Below, piece after piece: positions 1 through 6,701 of a stretch of DNA of 29,442 bases. This DNA comes from an uncultured Clostridia bacterium (lineage in GTDB: Bacteria > Bacillota > Clostridia > TANB77 > CAG-508): assembly GCA_949045875.1 (NCBI GenBank), contig CARPYP010000023.1, forward strand, positions 1 to 29,442. The letters run 5' to 3'. The notes beneath the pieces were generated by a model. That model ran no database searches and was not told the origin of the DNA. It saw only the letters and a list, made by a program, of their open reading frames with translations. Every line of letters begins with the position of its first letter. Positions within the stretch are counted from its first letter, which is position 1. Position numbers and translations under genes: made by a program.

Positions 1-46
1 TACTGGATTTCCACCAGTTAAATTATACAACCTACACGGTCGCACC
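1..46 (-). mobile_element. possible 5' end of a group II intron, continuing out of the window
   Basis: Read on the minus strand, position 46 starts GTGCGACC, which fits the GUGYG 5' boundary of group II introns. It is followed by AACTGGTGGAAATCCAGT, a short stem like those near the start of intron domain I. It lies about 12 bases past a T-tracted terminator hairpin (58-103) on the same strand; class C group II introns are known to insert just downstream of intrinsic terminators. No reverse transcriptase or domain V is visible, because the rest would lie outside the window. The call rests on about 45 bases and is tentative. Confidence 0.4.
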
Positions 47-57
47 CTATTATATCA

Positions 58-103
58 AAAAAATTATGCTATTTCCAAATTTCTTTGAAAAATAGCATAA
101 TTT
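58..103 (-). terminator. intrinsic terminator
   Basis: Two 14-base arms (61-74 and 90-103) are perfect reverse complements around a 15-base loop. On the minus strand the hairpin runs into a seven-T tract (58-64). It lies about 55 bases beyond the displaced tRNA-Pro 3' end at 159-169, so it was probably the original terminator of that tRNA gene before island 1 inserted. Confidence 0.7.
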
Positions 104-158
104 ATAACTTTTGGATTTCTCCAACTTCTCTTAAATTCCCTTGAAAAAGGGCAAAAAA

Positions 159-169
159 TGGTCGAGGTG
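159..169 (-). other. remote attachment site of island 1 (copy of tRNA-Pro 3' end)
   Basis: The 11 bases TGGTCGAGGTG are identical to 6702-6712, the CCA-bearing 3' end of tRNA-Pro. On the minus strand the site reads CACCTCGACCA and is followed at once by TTTTTT, as expected where a tRNA gene once ended. Together with the integrase next to the intact tRNA, this marks the displaced att site. The repeat is short, so the exact crossover point cannot be fixed. Confidence 0.65.
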
Positions 170-560
170 TTCGGAAAAGGCTTTTTTACAGTGTTTTCAC
201 TATATTTTTATAATATATATGATAAACTTTTAAATACTATAAAAACAGTAGTATACTTAGATTATATAGTTAAAATATATAGGATATATACTTATAATAT
301 CTTTGTGTTGCAGTATTTATTGCAGTATACTTTTATATGAGTATAACATCTATATAGATATATTAAGAAACGGAATTATAAAAGATTTCCTTTTATTCAA
401 TTATCCATATAAAAATAGAAATAAAGTCCTAATTGTATATGTATCAATATATTTATTCATTTTTTTCTTACTTGTGTTTGTTTTTTTAATTAGATTTTGT
501 ACTTTAGGAGTGCCCTGAAAGAAATTGATTGTAAAAGTATTATCCAATTTCTGAGAACTT
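170..560. other. gene-free left end of island 1
   Basis: About 390 AT-rich bases with no supported gene. Reading frames at 158-340 and 303-518 have no good ribosome binding site, low-complexity content, and overlap the att site. The only clear signal is the pair of TTGCAGTA repeats at 308-327. Confidence 0.6.
308..327 (+). repeat. candidate integrase arm sites, left end of island 1
   Basis: TTGCAGTA occurs at 308-315 and 320-327 (12-base period). The same octamer pair in the same orientation occurs at 6622-6629 and 6633-6640 near the other end of the island. Paired direct repeats inside both ends are typical of arm-type binding sites of lambda/Tn916-type integrases. That role is inferred. 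Confidence 0.55.
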
Positions 561-591
561 AAAAAGAAGCGGAAAAGGTTTTAACCGCTTC
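561..591 (-). terminator. terminator of the higBA operon
   Basis: Arms GAAGCGG (566-572) and CCGCTTC (585-591) form a 7-bp GC-rich stem. On the minus strand it is followed by TTTTT (561-565). It lies 40 bases beyond the antitoxin stop codon. Confidence 0.75.
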
Positions 592-629
592 ATATAAAAA
601 CTAAAAATTTTATAATATATACAAAGTTA

Positions 630-920
630 TTATTTTTTTGCTCTTTCACTAAGTGGAACGACTTTTAGGGTATATCCCATTGGGTATAGTAATTTAATTA
701 AAGTAGTAGCTTGTGGTGAATGAACAAAACTTTCTATCTTTGCAATAGAGGGTTGTTTAATTCCACTTTTTTCACTCAATTCTTTTTGTGTTAAGTTTGC
801 ATTTTTTCTTGCTTCAATAGTTGCCCTTATAATATCCATTTCAAGTTCCATTTCTGCTTCTTCCTCAGGTGTAAAATTAAAACCCTTTCTAATTTCTTCC
901 CAAGTTTTAAATTTACTCAT
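630..920 (-). CDS. higA: HigA-like XRE-family antitoxin
   Basis: A 96-residue protein with an acidic N-terminal part (EEEAEMELEMD around residues 20-29) and a helix-turn-helix domain from about residue 32 to 87, including LTQKELSEKSGIKQPSIAKIE. Antitoxins of this type bind and neutralise the partner toxin and repress their own promoter. The start codon overlaps the toxin stop codon (ATGA at 917-920), so the two are translationally coupled. Toxin-first order is characteristic of HigBA systems. A truncated relative of the N-terminus lies upstream at 1428-1547. The family assignment is secure; the exact target is not visible. Confidence 0.85.
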   Translation of the reverse strand: MSKFKTWEEIRKGFNFTPEEEAEMELEMDIIRATIEARKNANLTQKELSEKSGIKQPSIAKIESFVHSPQATTLIKLLYPMGYTLKVVPLSERAKK

Positions 921-1276
921 TTCTCATCACTCCTTTTTTTATAATCTTCTAATAATTTTTTTGCTTTTTCTATTTCGTTTTTAGGCGTTTTTTGCGTCTG
1001 TTTCATAAAGTGGTTTAATATAATAAATTTATTTCCAGTCCAATACGCAAATAAAAATCTATCTCTTAATGGTCTTAACTCCCATATTTCATCATCGATA
1101 TGTTTAATATATGGCTCAGAAAGCGACAATCCATATTCCTCTAATAACCTAAAATACATATCTATTTTTTTTGATTTTATTCTATCATCTTTATTTTTAC
1201 TTTTCTGTAAATTTTCGATATAATCATTTAATTCACTTTTTCCATTTATATCTTCATATAATTCGATATTAAACAT
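917..1276 (-). CDS. higB: HigB-like toxin (RelE superfamily, phage Gp49 type)
   Basis: A 119-residue protein. The motif IWELRPLRDRFLFAYW (about residues 64-79), followed by a short strand and FMKQTQKTPKNEIEKAKK, is the signature of the Gp49/HigB branch of RelE-type toxins. These are ribosome-dependent mRNA endonucleases. The start is supported by AAGGAG seven bases before the ATG. A promoter (TTGATT, 17 bases, TATAAT) lies just upstream. It forms a two-gene operon with the antitoxin and ends at a strong terminator. Likely role: stabilisation of island 1 or phage defence (inference). Confidence 0.85.
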   Translation of the reverse strand: MFNIELYEDINGKSELNDYIENLQKSKNKDDRIKSKKIDMYFRLLEEYGLSLSEPYIKHIDDEIWELRPLRDRFLFAYWTGNKFIILNHFMKQTQKTPKNEIEKAKKLLEDYKKRSDEK

Positions 1277-1304
1277 TTGATTACTCCTTATATACTATAT
1301 TATT

Positions 1305-1333
1305 ATTATAACTTAAATGCTATTAAAAATCAA
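1305..1333 (-). promoter_or_regulatory. promoter of higBA
   Basis: On the minus strand TTGATT (1328-1333) is separated by 17 bases from TATAAT (1305-1310). The toxin start codon follows about 30 bases downstream, after an AAGGAG site. Confidence 0.6.
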
Positions 1334-1427
1334 TATATTTTTATTATTATTACAAATAAAATTAATATTATTCTATTTATGATATTATCTAAATATATTC
1401 AATTAACTAATATTATAAATAATTTTT

Positions 1428-1547
1428 TTATATATTTAATAGTATTTTTATTATCTGTTTTTCAAATTCTATTTCCATAAAATCTTCTTCTACGAAATCA
1501 GCTTCTATTTCCTTTTTTATATCTTGCCAATTTTTATAATTACTCAT
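1428..1547 (-). pseudogene. truncated HigA-like antitoxin N-terminus
   Basis: A 39-codon reading frame begins MSNYKNWQDIKKEIEA and matches the start of the intact antitoxin at 630-920 (MSKFKTWEEIRKGF, then the acidic EE...ME.E region and II). It stops before the helix-turn-helix. Its ATG overlaps the last codons of the XRE gene at 1540-2508, so it could be translated by coupling. Either it is the stump of a second toxin-antitoxin unit or a kept decoy peptide; decay is the simpler view. Confidence 0.6.
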
Positions 1548-2508
1548 CTTTTATCAGTTCTTTTTTTATAAAATTTATTAAATCATTATTAGAAGAACTA
1601 TTAATATTATTTTTAATGTAGTCCAAATTTTCCTTTTGGTTGCTAGAAGAAGAATATTTATAATAGTTTTCAAGTTCTGGTTGATATATCTCACAATGAC
1701 CATATATTGGTGGAGCAATGTTAGAAATAAAATCATTTATAAATTCATTAAACTCAAATTTATTATAATTTATATGAATTAATGTATTTTTGAACATTTG
1801 TGTACTTAATTCTGAAAATAAACTTAAATTATCATATATGGTGTTAGTAATATTATTAAGTATATTATCTTCATCATTGTTATTAAAACTTAGCAATATT
1901 TTATTTAAAATATTTTCTAATTCATATATATTAAAAAATAAATCTTTATCTAGATAATAACAATTATCTATAAAAGTTATTGCTTCTTTAACTTTACATT
2001 TATATAAGGTTAATATATCAATTGAATTTTTAATATCAACTTTATTATTATTTTCAAAGGAATTTATAAAAAATTCATAAAAGTCAAATAAGGAACAGAA
2101 TAAGCAAATATAGTTTTTTTGAATTATATAAAGACTTTCTATTTTATGTAATATCATCATTATTCTAGTAATAAATTTATTTTCTAAAAATGTATTAAGA
2201 ATATTAGATAGATGATATGTAGAAATTTCTTTTATAGCTTTTATAGCTTCGTCACTTATTTGTAGTTCATTTCCTATATTAATATTTTCATTAGTTTTAT
2301 TAGTTATTTCATCATTTAATAGATATTCTGTTGATACATTATAAAAATCTGCAAATTTAAGTAAAATATCGTTTTGTGGTTCTCTAGGTTTTTTTATATT
2401 TTCATAATTTCTAATAGAACTAATTGAAATATCTAATAATTCACACAATTTTTCTTGTGTAAAACCTTTTTCTTTTCTTAATTTTACTAGTTTTTCTGCA
2501 ATATTCAA
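1540..2508 (-). CDS. XRE-family transcriptional regulator, long C-terminal domain
   Basis: About 322 residues. Residues 1-65 form a Cro/CI-type helix-turn-helix (KLRKEKGFTQEKLCELLDIS, then a recognition helix and NVSTEYLLN). The rest is a Leu/Ile/Asn-rich helical region I do not recognise. I place the start at a TTG at 2508, because AGGTGGAGG ends eight bases before it; the in-frame GTG at 2523 lies inside that ribosome binding site. It is divergent from 2684-2830, and the spacer holds overlapping promoters, as for the switch regulator of a mobile element. It probably controls excision or maintenance genes of island 1 (inference). Confidence 0.75.
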   Translation of the reverse strand: MNIAEKLVKLRKEKGFTQEKLCELLDISISSIRNYENIKKPREPQNDILLKFADFYNVSTEYLLNDEITNKTNENINIGNELQISDEAIKAIKEISTYHLSNILNTFLENKFITRIMMILHKIESLYIIQKNYICLFCSLFDFYEFFINSFENNNKVDIKNSIDILTLYKCKVKEAITFIDNCYYLDKDLFFNIYELENILNKILLSFNNNDEDNILNNITNTIYDNLSLFSELSTQMFKNTLIHINYNKFEFNEFINDFISNIAPPIYGHCEIYQPELENYYKYSSSSNQKENLDYIKNNINSSSNNDLINFIKKELIKDE

Positions 2509-2551
2509 AATAATAACCTCCACCTTTAATGAATTTTTTGTAAATTATATA

Positions 2552-2580
2552 TTGACAACAATACACAAATCATATATTAT
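2552..2580 (+). promoter_or_regulatory. promoter for the island 1 excisionase-side operon
   Basis: TTGACA (2552-2557), a 17-base spacer and TATTAT (2575-2580) make a near-consensus sigma-A promoter. It faces the genes at 2684 onward in the divergent space after the XRE regulator, which is its likely repressor. Confidence 0.65.
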
Positions 2581-2683
2581 ATATATCGTGATTGTTATTT
2601 TAATCAATATACACATATTATATACAAACGAGATAACAATGTCAATACCTATAACAAATTATTTTAATAAGGAGGAAAGAAAA

Positions 2684-2830
2684 ATGAACGAAATCGAAGA
2701 AATGGCAAGAAGATTAAGAAACGAGAAGGCTAAAAAGTGGAGAGATAACAACAAGGACAAAGTAAAAGAAATCAACAAAAGATACTGGATTAACAAAGCT
2801 AAAAAAGAATTAGAAAATAAGGAGGTTTAG
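2684..2830 (+). CDS. small basic hypothetical protein
   Basis: 48 residues, rich in Lys, Arg, Asn and Glu (RRLRNEKAKKWRDNNKDKVK), with no recognised domain and probably all helical. The start is chosen at 2684, because AAGGAGG lies nine bases upstream; the longer frame back to 2552 would run through the promoter. It is the first gene of a short operon: AAGGAGG at its own 3' end serves the next gene four bases later. Similar short charged proteins are common in integrative elements of Clostridia, but the function is unknown. Confidence 0.6.
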   Translation: MNEIEEMARRLRNEKAKKWRDNNKDKVKEINKRYWINKAKKELENKEV

Positions 2831-2834
2831 ACAA

Positions 2835-3050
2835 ATGACAAAAGAACAAAAACAAATTGCTACTACAGAATTAATAATGCTGGATATGAACGATGTTATG
2901 GATATAACAGGTTGGTGTGAAAATGTAGTAAGACATACTTTTGCCTATGATGAAAACTTTCCAGCAATTAAAAAAGGCAAGAAGTATCAAGTAGAATTAG
3001 GAGCATTTAAGGAATATTTAAGTAAAAGAAGAACAAATAAACAAGAATAA
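2835..3050 (+). CDS. excisionase-like small DNA-binding protein
   Basis: 71 residues. LDMNDVMDITGWCENVVRHT followed by FPAIKKGKKYQVELGAFKEYL matches the winged-helix pattern of Tn916-type excisionases and helix-turn-helix-17 proteins: a recognition helix, then a strand pair ending in a helix of the type F..YL. It follows 2684-2830 in the same operon, and an integrase is present in the same island. Such proteins bend att DNA to direct excision. The alternative is a small DNA-binding regulator. Confidence 0.65.
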   Translation: MTKEQKQIATTELIMLDMNDVMDITGWCENVVRHTFAYDENFPAIKKGKKYQVELGAFKEYLSKRRTNKQE

Positions 3051-3087
3051 GGAGTAAAAGTAAAATGAATATAAATAAAAAGCAAAT

Positions 3088-3130
3088 AAGCGGAAATGTG
3101 CAGTCCTTCCCAAAACTCTCAAATCCGCTT
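3088..3130. other. hairpin with AAGCGGA/TCCGCTT stem
   Basis: AAGCGGA (3088-3094) and TCCGCTT (3124-3130) are perfect inverted repeats around a 29-base loop. They share the AAGCGG core with the hairpins at 566-591 and 4515-4555. There is no T tract, so it is not a clear terminator. It lies in the 158-base gap between the excisionase-like gene and 3209. Confidence 0.5.
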
Positions 3131-3208
3131 CAAAAGAATAACTTATATAAGCTATCTATATTTATTTTACTACACTTCTGTGTTTTTTACAATAGGAGGT
3201 TTTAAGGA

Positions 3209-3644
3209 ATGGCAAAAAACAATAGACCTAAACCACCAACCAATTATGACTTTGAAAGTGCTAATCAAAAATATGATTTTACAAAAATATGTAGAGATAT
3301 GCAAAAATCACTTGCTTGGCAACAATTAAATTTAAGGCAACAACGGTTTATATTTACATTTAAAATCAAAGTTTACAGTAAATACAAAAACATTAAATAA
3401 TAACAAAGATAATATATCCATTCCGACAACAGAAGTTAAAACATTATATGGCGATACAAGGACTTTTAGGGCGGATATAGACAAACTAATTAGTTTTGGA
3501 TTTATTAGACAAGTAGTGAGTGGTGTTCCTACAATGAATGTTAGTATATATGGTTTTATAGATAACTGGAAATATTATAACACTGATAAATTTTATATAC
3601 CTGATACATATAAAAGATATAAAAGAAAACCTAAAAAAAGTTGA
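3209..3644 (+). pseudogene. frameshifted hypothetical gene (possible winged-helix element protein)
   Basis: The frame from 3209 (AGGAGG upstream) reads through residue 45 and then goes out of frame. A second frame continues directly from 3345 (GLYLHLKSKFTVN, then LYGDTRTFRADIDKLISFGFI and VSIYGFIDNWKYY) to a TGA at 3642-3644. Removing one C at 3344 rejoins them into a protein of about 144 residues. The second half looks like a winged-helix-type fold. I have the impression of similar proteins in clostridial mobile elements but cannot give a function. The frameshift may be a true mutation or a sequencing error; no slippery heptamer is visible. Confidence 0.65.
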
Positions 3645-4013
3645 TAGTCGATGGTAAGAATATAAAGGATATGTTATTTCACATATATGAGAAAAGAAAA
3701 GACAAAACTCAAAAAAATTATTGAAATATTAGAGTATCAATGAATACAAAGAAAATTACCGTTGTGTGATTTAACATATATTAAGAAGATATAAGTCAAT
3801 TCAATATATGTGATTTAACATATATCATATGTGTGATTTAACATACGATAAAAATTCAAATTGTATTTTAAAAAGAATATTTATGTAATATAAGGTTACT
3901 TTAAACTTAACTTATATAAGGATTTATTATATATATAATAAAGAGCAGTTAAAAGCAATGTAATGTTTTTCAAAAAGAAATAAATAAGAAAATGAGGAAG
4001 GAGATAATGAAAG
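3645..4013. repeat. gene-free stretch with three TGTGATTTAACATA direct repeats
   Basis: TGTGATTTAACATA occurs at 3765-3778, 3809-3822 and 3832-3845, with spacings of 44 and 23 bases. Nothing else is supported here apart from an 18-codon frame without a ribosome binding site. Short direct repeats beside a possible replication-type gene could be iterons or an operator cluster. Confidence 0.55.
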
Positions 4014-4265
4014 ATGAATAAATTTTATAGTACAAGTCTAGAAGAACAAGAAACAATTATAAATATAGACTATTTTGAAAGAGAGGTAAATTGTTATACA
4101 AGCAGATATTCAACTTATAGTAGGTTATTTAAGAAATTAGGAGAACCAACAAAAATATATTATACACAAGAAAGAATAAGTGGTGCTAATTGGGTAATAC
4201 CTTTTAAAGATAAAAAAAGACTAGCAAATATTTTTTCAAGACCAACGATTATAGGTTCACTTTAA
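4014..4265 (+). CDS. hypothetical protein of mobile elements
   Basis: 83 residues, starting MNKFYSTSLEEQETIINIDY and ending in an aromatic and basic part (ISGANWVIPFKDKKRLANIFSRPTIIG). I do not recognise a named domain. I have the impression of similar proteins with a YST.LEE.ETIINF.Y start in clostridial and enterococcal integrative elements. The start has AAGGAG ten bases upstream; the ATG seven bases earlier stops after four codons. Two small hairpins (4271-4303) follow the stop codon. Confidence 0.6.
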   Translation: MNKFYSTSLEEQETIINIDYFEREVNCYTSRYSTYSRLFKKLGEPTKIYYTQERISGANWVIPFKDKKRLANIFSRPTIIGSL

Positions 4266-4570
4266 AATCAATTCTGTAGTTACAGAATGGTCGAAAATCG
4301 ACCGTATATTAAATTTCTATATCAAAGGTATGTAATTATATATCTAAGATATAAATATGTGCAAAATATTAGATAAACGTATTACTAAAAGTCTTTTTAC
4401 GGAATGACAATTTTTAAGTGGGTTACACATACCTTATGCCTTTTTTATTATAGGGAGAGGGTAATATATAGGAATTATAAATATACAAAGAAAAAAGAAT
4501 AATATACATCAATAGAAGCGGTACATATCAATATAACAAAGATATATTCCGCTTCTTATAAGGCTTATAA
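4266..4570. other. intergenic region with tandem hairpins and an origin-like motif
   Basis: Two small hairpins follow each other: TTCTGT/ACAGAA (4271-4286) and GGTCG/CGACC (4289-4303). At about 4417-4447 a segment reads AAGTGGGTTACACATACC and then CTTATGCC. It faintly resembles relaxase nick regions, but I cannot assign it. At 4515-4555 a third hairpin has arms GAAGCGG and CCGCTTC extended by TACATATC/GATATATT. It lies just downstream of the minus-strand gene 4571-4801 and may end its transcript, though no T tract follows. Confidence 0.45.
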
Positions 4571-4801
4571 TTATTCCTTAGTCCAAATTATTTTATAACC
4601 GATTATATCAGCAATTTCCTTAATTTCACTATATTTTATTGTGCCTCTGGATAATTTGTTTGATATGTTCTGTGTTGTTGTTTTGTGTTGTTCATCTCTA
4701 CTTTTATTCATTTGTTCTACTATATAAGTTAGAGTATATCCACTTTGTGCAATATATGATTTTACTTCGTTTCTTATAATATTTATTTGTTCATCACTCA
4801 T
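4571..4801 (-). CDS. small helix-turn-helix-like regulator
   Basis: 76 residues from MSDEQINIIRNEVKSYIAQS. The pattern SGYTLTYIVEQMN, then TTQNISNKLSRGTIKYSEIKEIADIIGYKIIW, is a Cro-like helix-turn-helix of a type frequent in Gram-positive mobile elements. I choose the ATG at 4801, because AGGTG lies seven bases upstream; upstream ATGs in the same frame lack a site. Its promoter spacer holds the same sequence found in the spacer of the divergent promoter, which suggests autoregulation and control of the integrase-side operon. Confidence 0.65.
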   Translation of the reverse strand: MSDEQINIIRNEVKSYIAQSGYTLTYIVEQMNKSRDEQHKTTTQNISNKLSRGTIKYSEIKEIADIIGYKIIWTKE

Positions 4802-4826
4802 TTTTATACACCTACTTTCTTCATTC

Positions 4827-4855
4827 ATTATACTATAATAAATATAACTATGCAA
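4827..4855 (-). promoter_or_regulatory. promoter of the 4571-4801 regulator
   Basis: On the minus strand TTGCAT (4850-4855), a 17-base spacer and TATAAT (4827-4832). The spacer contains TATATTTATTATAG, shared with the opposing promoter. Confidence 0.65.
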
Positions 4856-4915
4856 TGTTAAATATAATTATTTATTAAAATTTCAAAAATATATTGACTT
4901 TATATTTATTATAGT
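4832..4915. promoter_or_regulatory. paired operator copies inside divergent promoters
   Basis: ACTATAATAAATATA at 4832-4846 is the exact reverse complement of TATATTTATTATAGT at 4901-4915. Each copy sits between the -35 and -10 boxes of its own promoter, in the same orientation relative to transcription. A weaker third copy (TATTATAGTT) is near 4948. A repressor bound here would block both promoters. The regulator at 4571-4801 is the natural candidate. Confidence 0.6.
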
Positions 4916-4922
4916 TTATAAT
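4894..4922 (+). promoter_or_regulatory. promoter toward the integrase side
   Basis: TTGACT (4894-4899), a 17-base spacer and TATAAT (4917-4922), a near-consensus promoter reading into the short frame at 4976 and on to 5171 and the integrase. Confidence 0.7.
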
Positions 4923-4975
4923 TAAATTATAATAAAACAAAATAAATATTATAGTTTTGAAAAGAGGTGTTAAAA

Positions 4976-5026
4976 ATGAGAATAATAAACAAAGTTAAGT
5001 TTATATGGAGTATGTCAATTAAATAA
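4976..5026 (+). CDS. possible 16-residue leader peptide
   Basis: MRIINKVKFIWSMSIK followed by a stop codon, with AGAGGTG eight bases before the ATG and a strong promoter just upstream. It may be a leader or a non-functional start. The 144 bases between it and 5171 hold no other supported frame. Confidence 0.3.
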   Translation: MRIINKVKFIWSMSIK

Positions 5027-5170
5027 TAACCAAACTCTAATATCTATGAAGGACAAATCCTAAAAACAATAAAAGAACAATAAAAATGTAACACAAAGAA
5101 TTAAAATGCATAAGTAGAAATAAAGTAAGTAATGCTAGGATTTATAAAAAAGTGAAAGGAAGCGGAAATT

Positions 5171-5455
5171 ATGAAAAATAACACAAATTTAAAAGAAAAT
5201 TTACAGGATTTTATAGAAGAAAGATTAAACGAAAGCTACACATATATAGCAAATACTAAGGAATATAAAGAAATATCAAATAATCATTTTGAAATATTTG
5301 AAACATTAAAAGGCAAATTGAATAATAATACAAATTTATTAGAAAAATATGAGGAACTTGAAGCAAACTTATATTATATGCAATTAAAACAAGCATACCT
5401 AACAGGTTTTAAAGATAGTAATATCATATTAAATAAAACAATTATATTAGAATAA
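5171..5455 (+). CDS. hypothetical helical protein upstream of the integrase
   Basis: 94 residues, predicted mostly helical and acidic (LKENLQDFIEERLNES, LLEKYEELEANLYYMQLKQA). The last part, LKQAYLTGFKDSNIILN, resembles a short C-terminal motif seen in small proteins of clostridial integrative elements. I do not know its function. Its ribosome binding site overlaps a GAAGCGG motif (5160-5166). The integrase starts 21 bases after its stop codon, so the two are probably co-transcribed. Confidence 0.55.
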   Translation: MKNNTNLKENLQDFIEERLNESYTYIANTKEYKEISNNHFEIFETLKGKLNNNTNLLEKYEELEANLYYMQLKQAYLTGFKDSNIILNKTIILE

Positions 5456-5476
5456 TAACGAAAGGAATAATAAAAT

Positions 5477-6646
5477 ATGAGTAAAAAAAGAGGAAATGGC
5501 GAAGGGAGTATAACATATCATAAGGCAAGTAATAGATATATGGCACAATATACAAAACCAAATGGAAAACGTGGCACAGTATATGGAAAGACTAGAGAAG
5601 AAGCACGAAAAAAGCTAACAAAAGCATTATCAGATATTCAAAGCAATACATATACAGATAAAAGTAAAATAACTTTAATAGAAATTATAAAAAGTATAGT
5701 TGAAGACAGGCACAATTCAAATAAAACAGGCGATAATTCATATAGAGCTAATTTAGATACAATTAAAAGAATAGAAAAAGATGATATAGCAACAATGCAA
5801 ATACAAAAAATAACTACTGAACATTTAAAAGAATATTTTAATAAAATTGCGAATGAATATAGCAATTCAATAATTCGTAAAAATTATGGATTAATGAATG
5901 CTAGTTTTAGAAAAGCTATAACAAAAGGATATATTATAAGAAATCCATTCGATAATAAAGAAGAATTACAAATTCCTAAAAGCAAAAGGAAAGACAAAAA
6001 AATTAGTTGTTTTACAATATCAGAACAAAACGAACTTATTGAAGCTTTAAATAAATATGAAAACAAAACATATAAAAATATTATTTTACTTGCTTTATAT
6101 AGTGGTATGAGAAGCGGAGAAATACTTGCATTAAAAATAAATGATATTGACTTAAAAAATAAGGTTATACATATACAAAGAACATTAACAAAAGATGTTA
6201 ATGCTAAAACTATTATAGGAGAAAATACGAAGACAATAAACTCATTAAGAGATATAAAGATTACTATCATTATTGAAAAAATTTTAAAAGAAAGTATGAA
6301 AATGTTCCGCTTCAATGAAAATAATTTAGTGTTTTGTACAAGTGAAGGAAAACTAATAACCAATGGTATGATAAATTCTGCATTTAAAAGACTTTGCGAA
6401 AAATATAAGATAAATAAAGGTTTTAATGTGAATTTTCATATGTTAAGACATACTTATGCGACTACTTGTATTGAAAGTGGTATGCCAGCAAAGGTAGTAC
6501 AAAAGAAGCTAGGTCATAGAGATATATCAATTACATTAAATACTTATGCTGAGGTATTAGCAAATTATGAAGATACTTGCGACAATGCATATCTTGAATA
6601 TTTAGAAGCAAATAAACTAGGTTGCAGTAAAATTGCAGTAAAATAG
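5477..6646 (+). CDS. int: tyrosine-type site-specific integrase of island 1
   Basis: 389 residues. An N-terminal arm-binding domain (about 8-48: GEGSITYHKASNRYMAQYTK) is followed by a SAM-like core-binding domain (about 65-160) and the catalytic domain. Catalytic residues: R212 in YSGMRSGEIL, H321-x-x-R324 in HMLRHTYAT, H347 in LGHRD and Y357 in TLNTYAE. It integrates and excises the element by recombination at the tRNA-Pro 3' end, which lies only 56 bases beyond its stop codon. The gene's own 3' end contains two TTGCAGTA repeats that probably act as arm sites. The length and order of domains fit Tn916-type integrases. Confidence 0.95.
   Translation: MSKKRGNGEGSITYHKASNRYMAQYTKPNGKRGTVYGKTREEARKKLTKALSDIQSNTYTDKSKITLIEIIKSIVEDRHNSNKTGDNSYRANLDTIKRIEKDDIATMQIQKITTEHLKEYFNKIANEYSNSIIRKNYGLMNASFRKAITKGYIIRNPFDNKEELQIPKSKRKDKKISCFTISEQNELIEALNKYENKTYKNIILLALYSGMRSGEILALKINDIDLKNKVIHIQRTLTKDVNAKTIIGENTKTINSLRDIKITIIIEKILKESMKMFRFNENNLVFCTSEGKLITNGMINSAFKRLCEKYKINKGFNVNFHMLRHTYATTCIESGMPAKVVQKKLGHRDISITLNTYAEVLANYEDTCDNAYLEYLEANKLGCSKIAVK
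6622..6640 (+). repeat. candidate integrase arm sites, right end of island 1
   Basis: TTGCAGTA at 6622-6629 and 6633-6640, inside the last codons of the integrase gene, match the pair at 308-327 at the other end. Confidence 0.55.
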
Positions 6647-6654
6647 AAAAAATA

Positions 6655-6695
6655 AAATCCTATAAGTTAGCATTTAAGCTACTTGTAGGATTTTT
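6655..6695. terminator. bidirectional terminator between integrase and tRNA-Pro
   Basis: AAATCCTA (6655-6662) pairs with TAGGATTT (6686-6693), and the stem extends inward through AAGT/ACTT and AGC/GCT. TTTTT follows on the plus strand for the integrase, and a T-rich run follows on the minus strand for the tRNA. Confidence 0.75.
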
Positions 6696-6701
6696 CAATG
6701 C

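Noticed and set aside
158..518. Two overlapping plus-strand frames of 60 and 71 codons
   Set aside because: No ribosome binding site, biased Ile/Tyr/Phe content, and overlap with the att site and arm sites.
1277..1480. 67-codon plus-strand frame
   Set aside because: Lies over the higBA promoter and the antitoxin stump; low-complexity Ile/Asn content.
3096..3329. 77-codon plus-strand frame
   Set aside because: Overlaps the better supported start at 3209 in another frame and has no ribosome binding site.
4417..4447. Definite oriT
   Set aside because: Resemblance to known nick regions is faint and there is no relaxase in the island; kept only as a remark.
5638..6363. Minus-strand frames within the integrase gene
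   Set aside because: Shadows of the integrase, whose catalytic motifs are all in the plus-strand frame.
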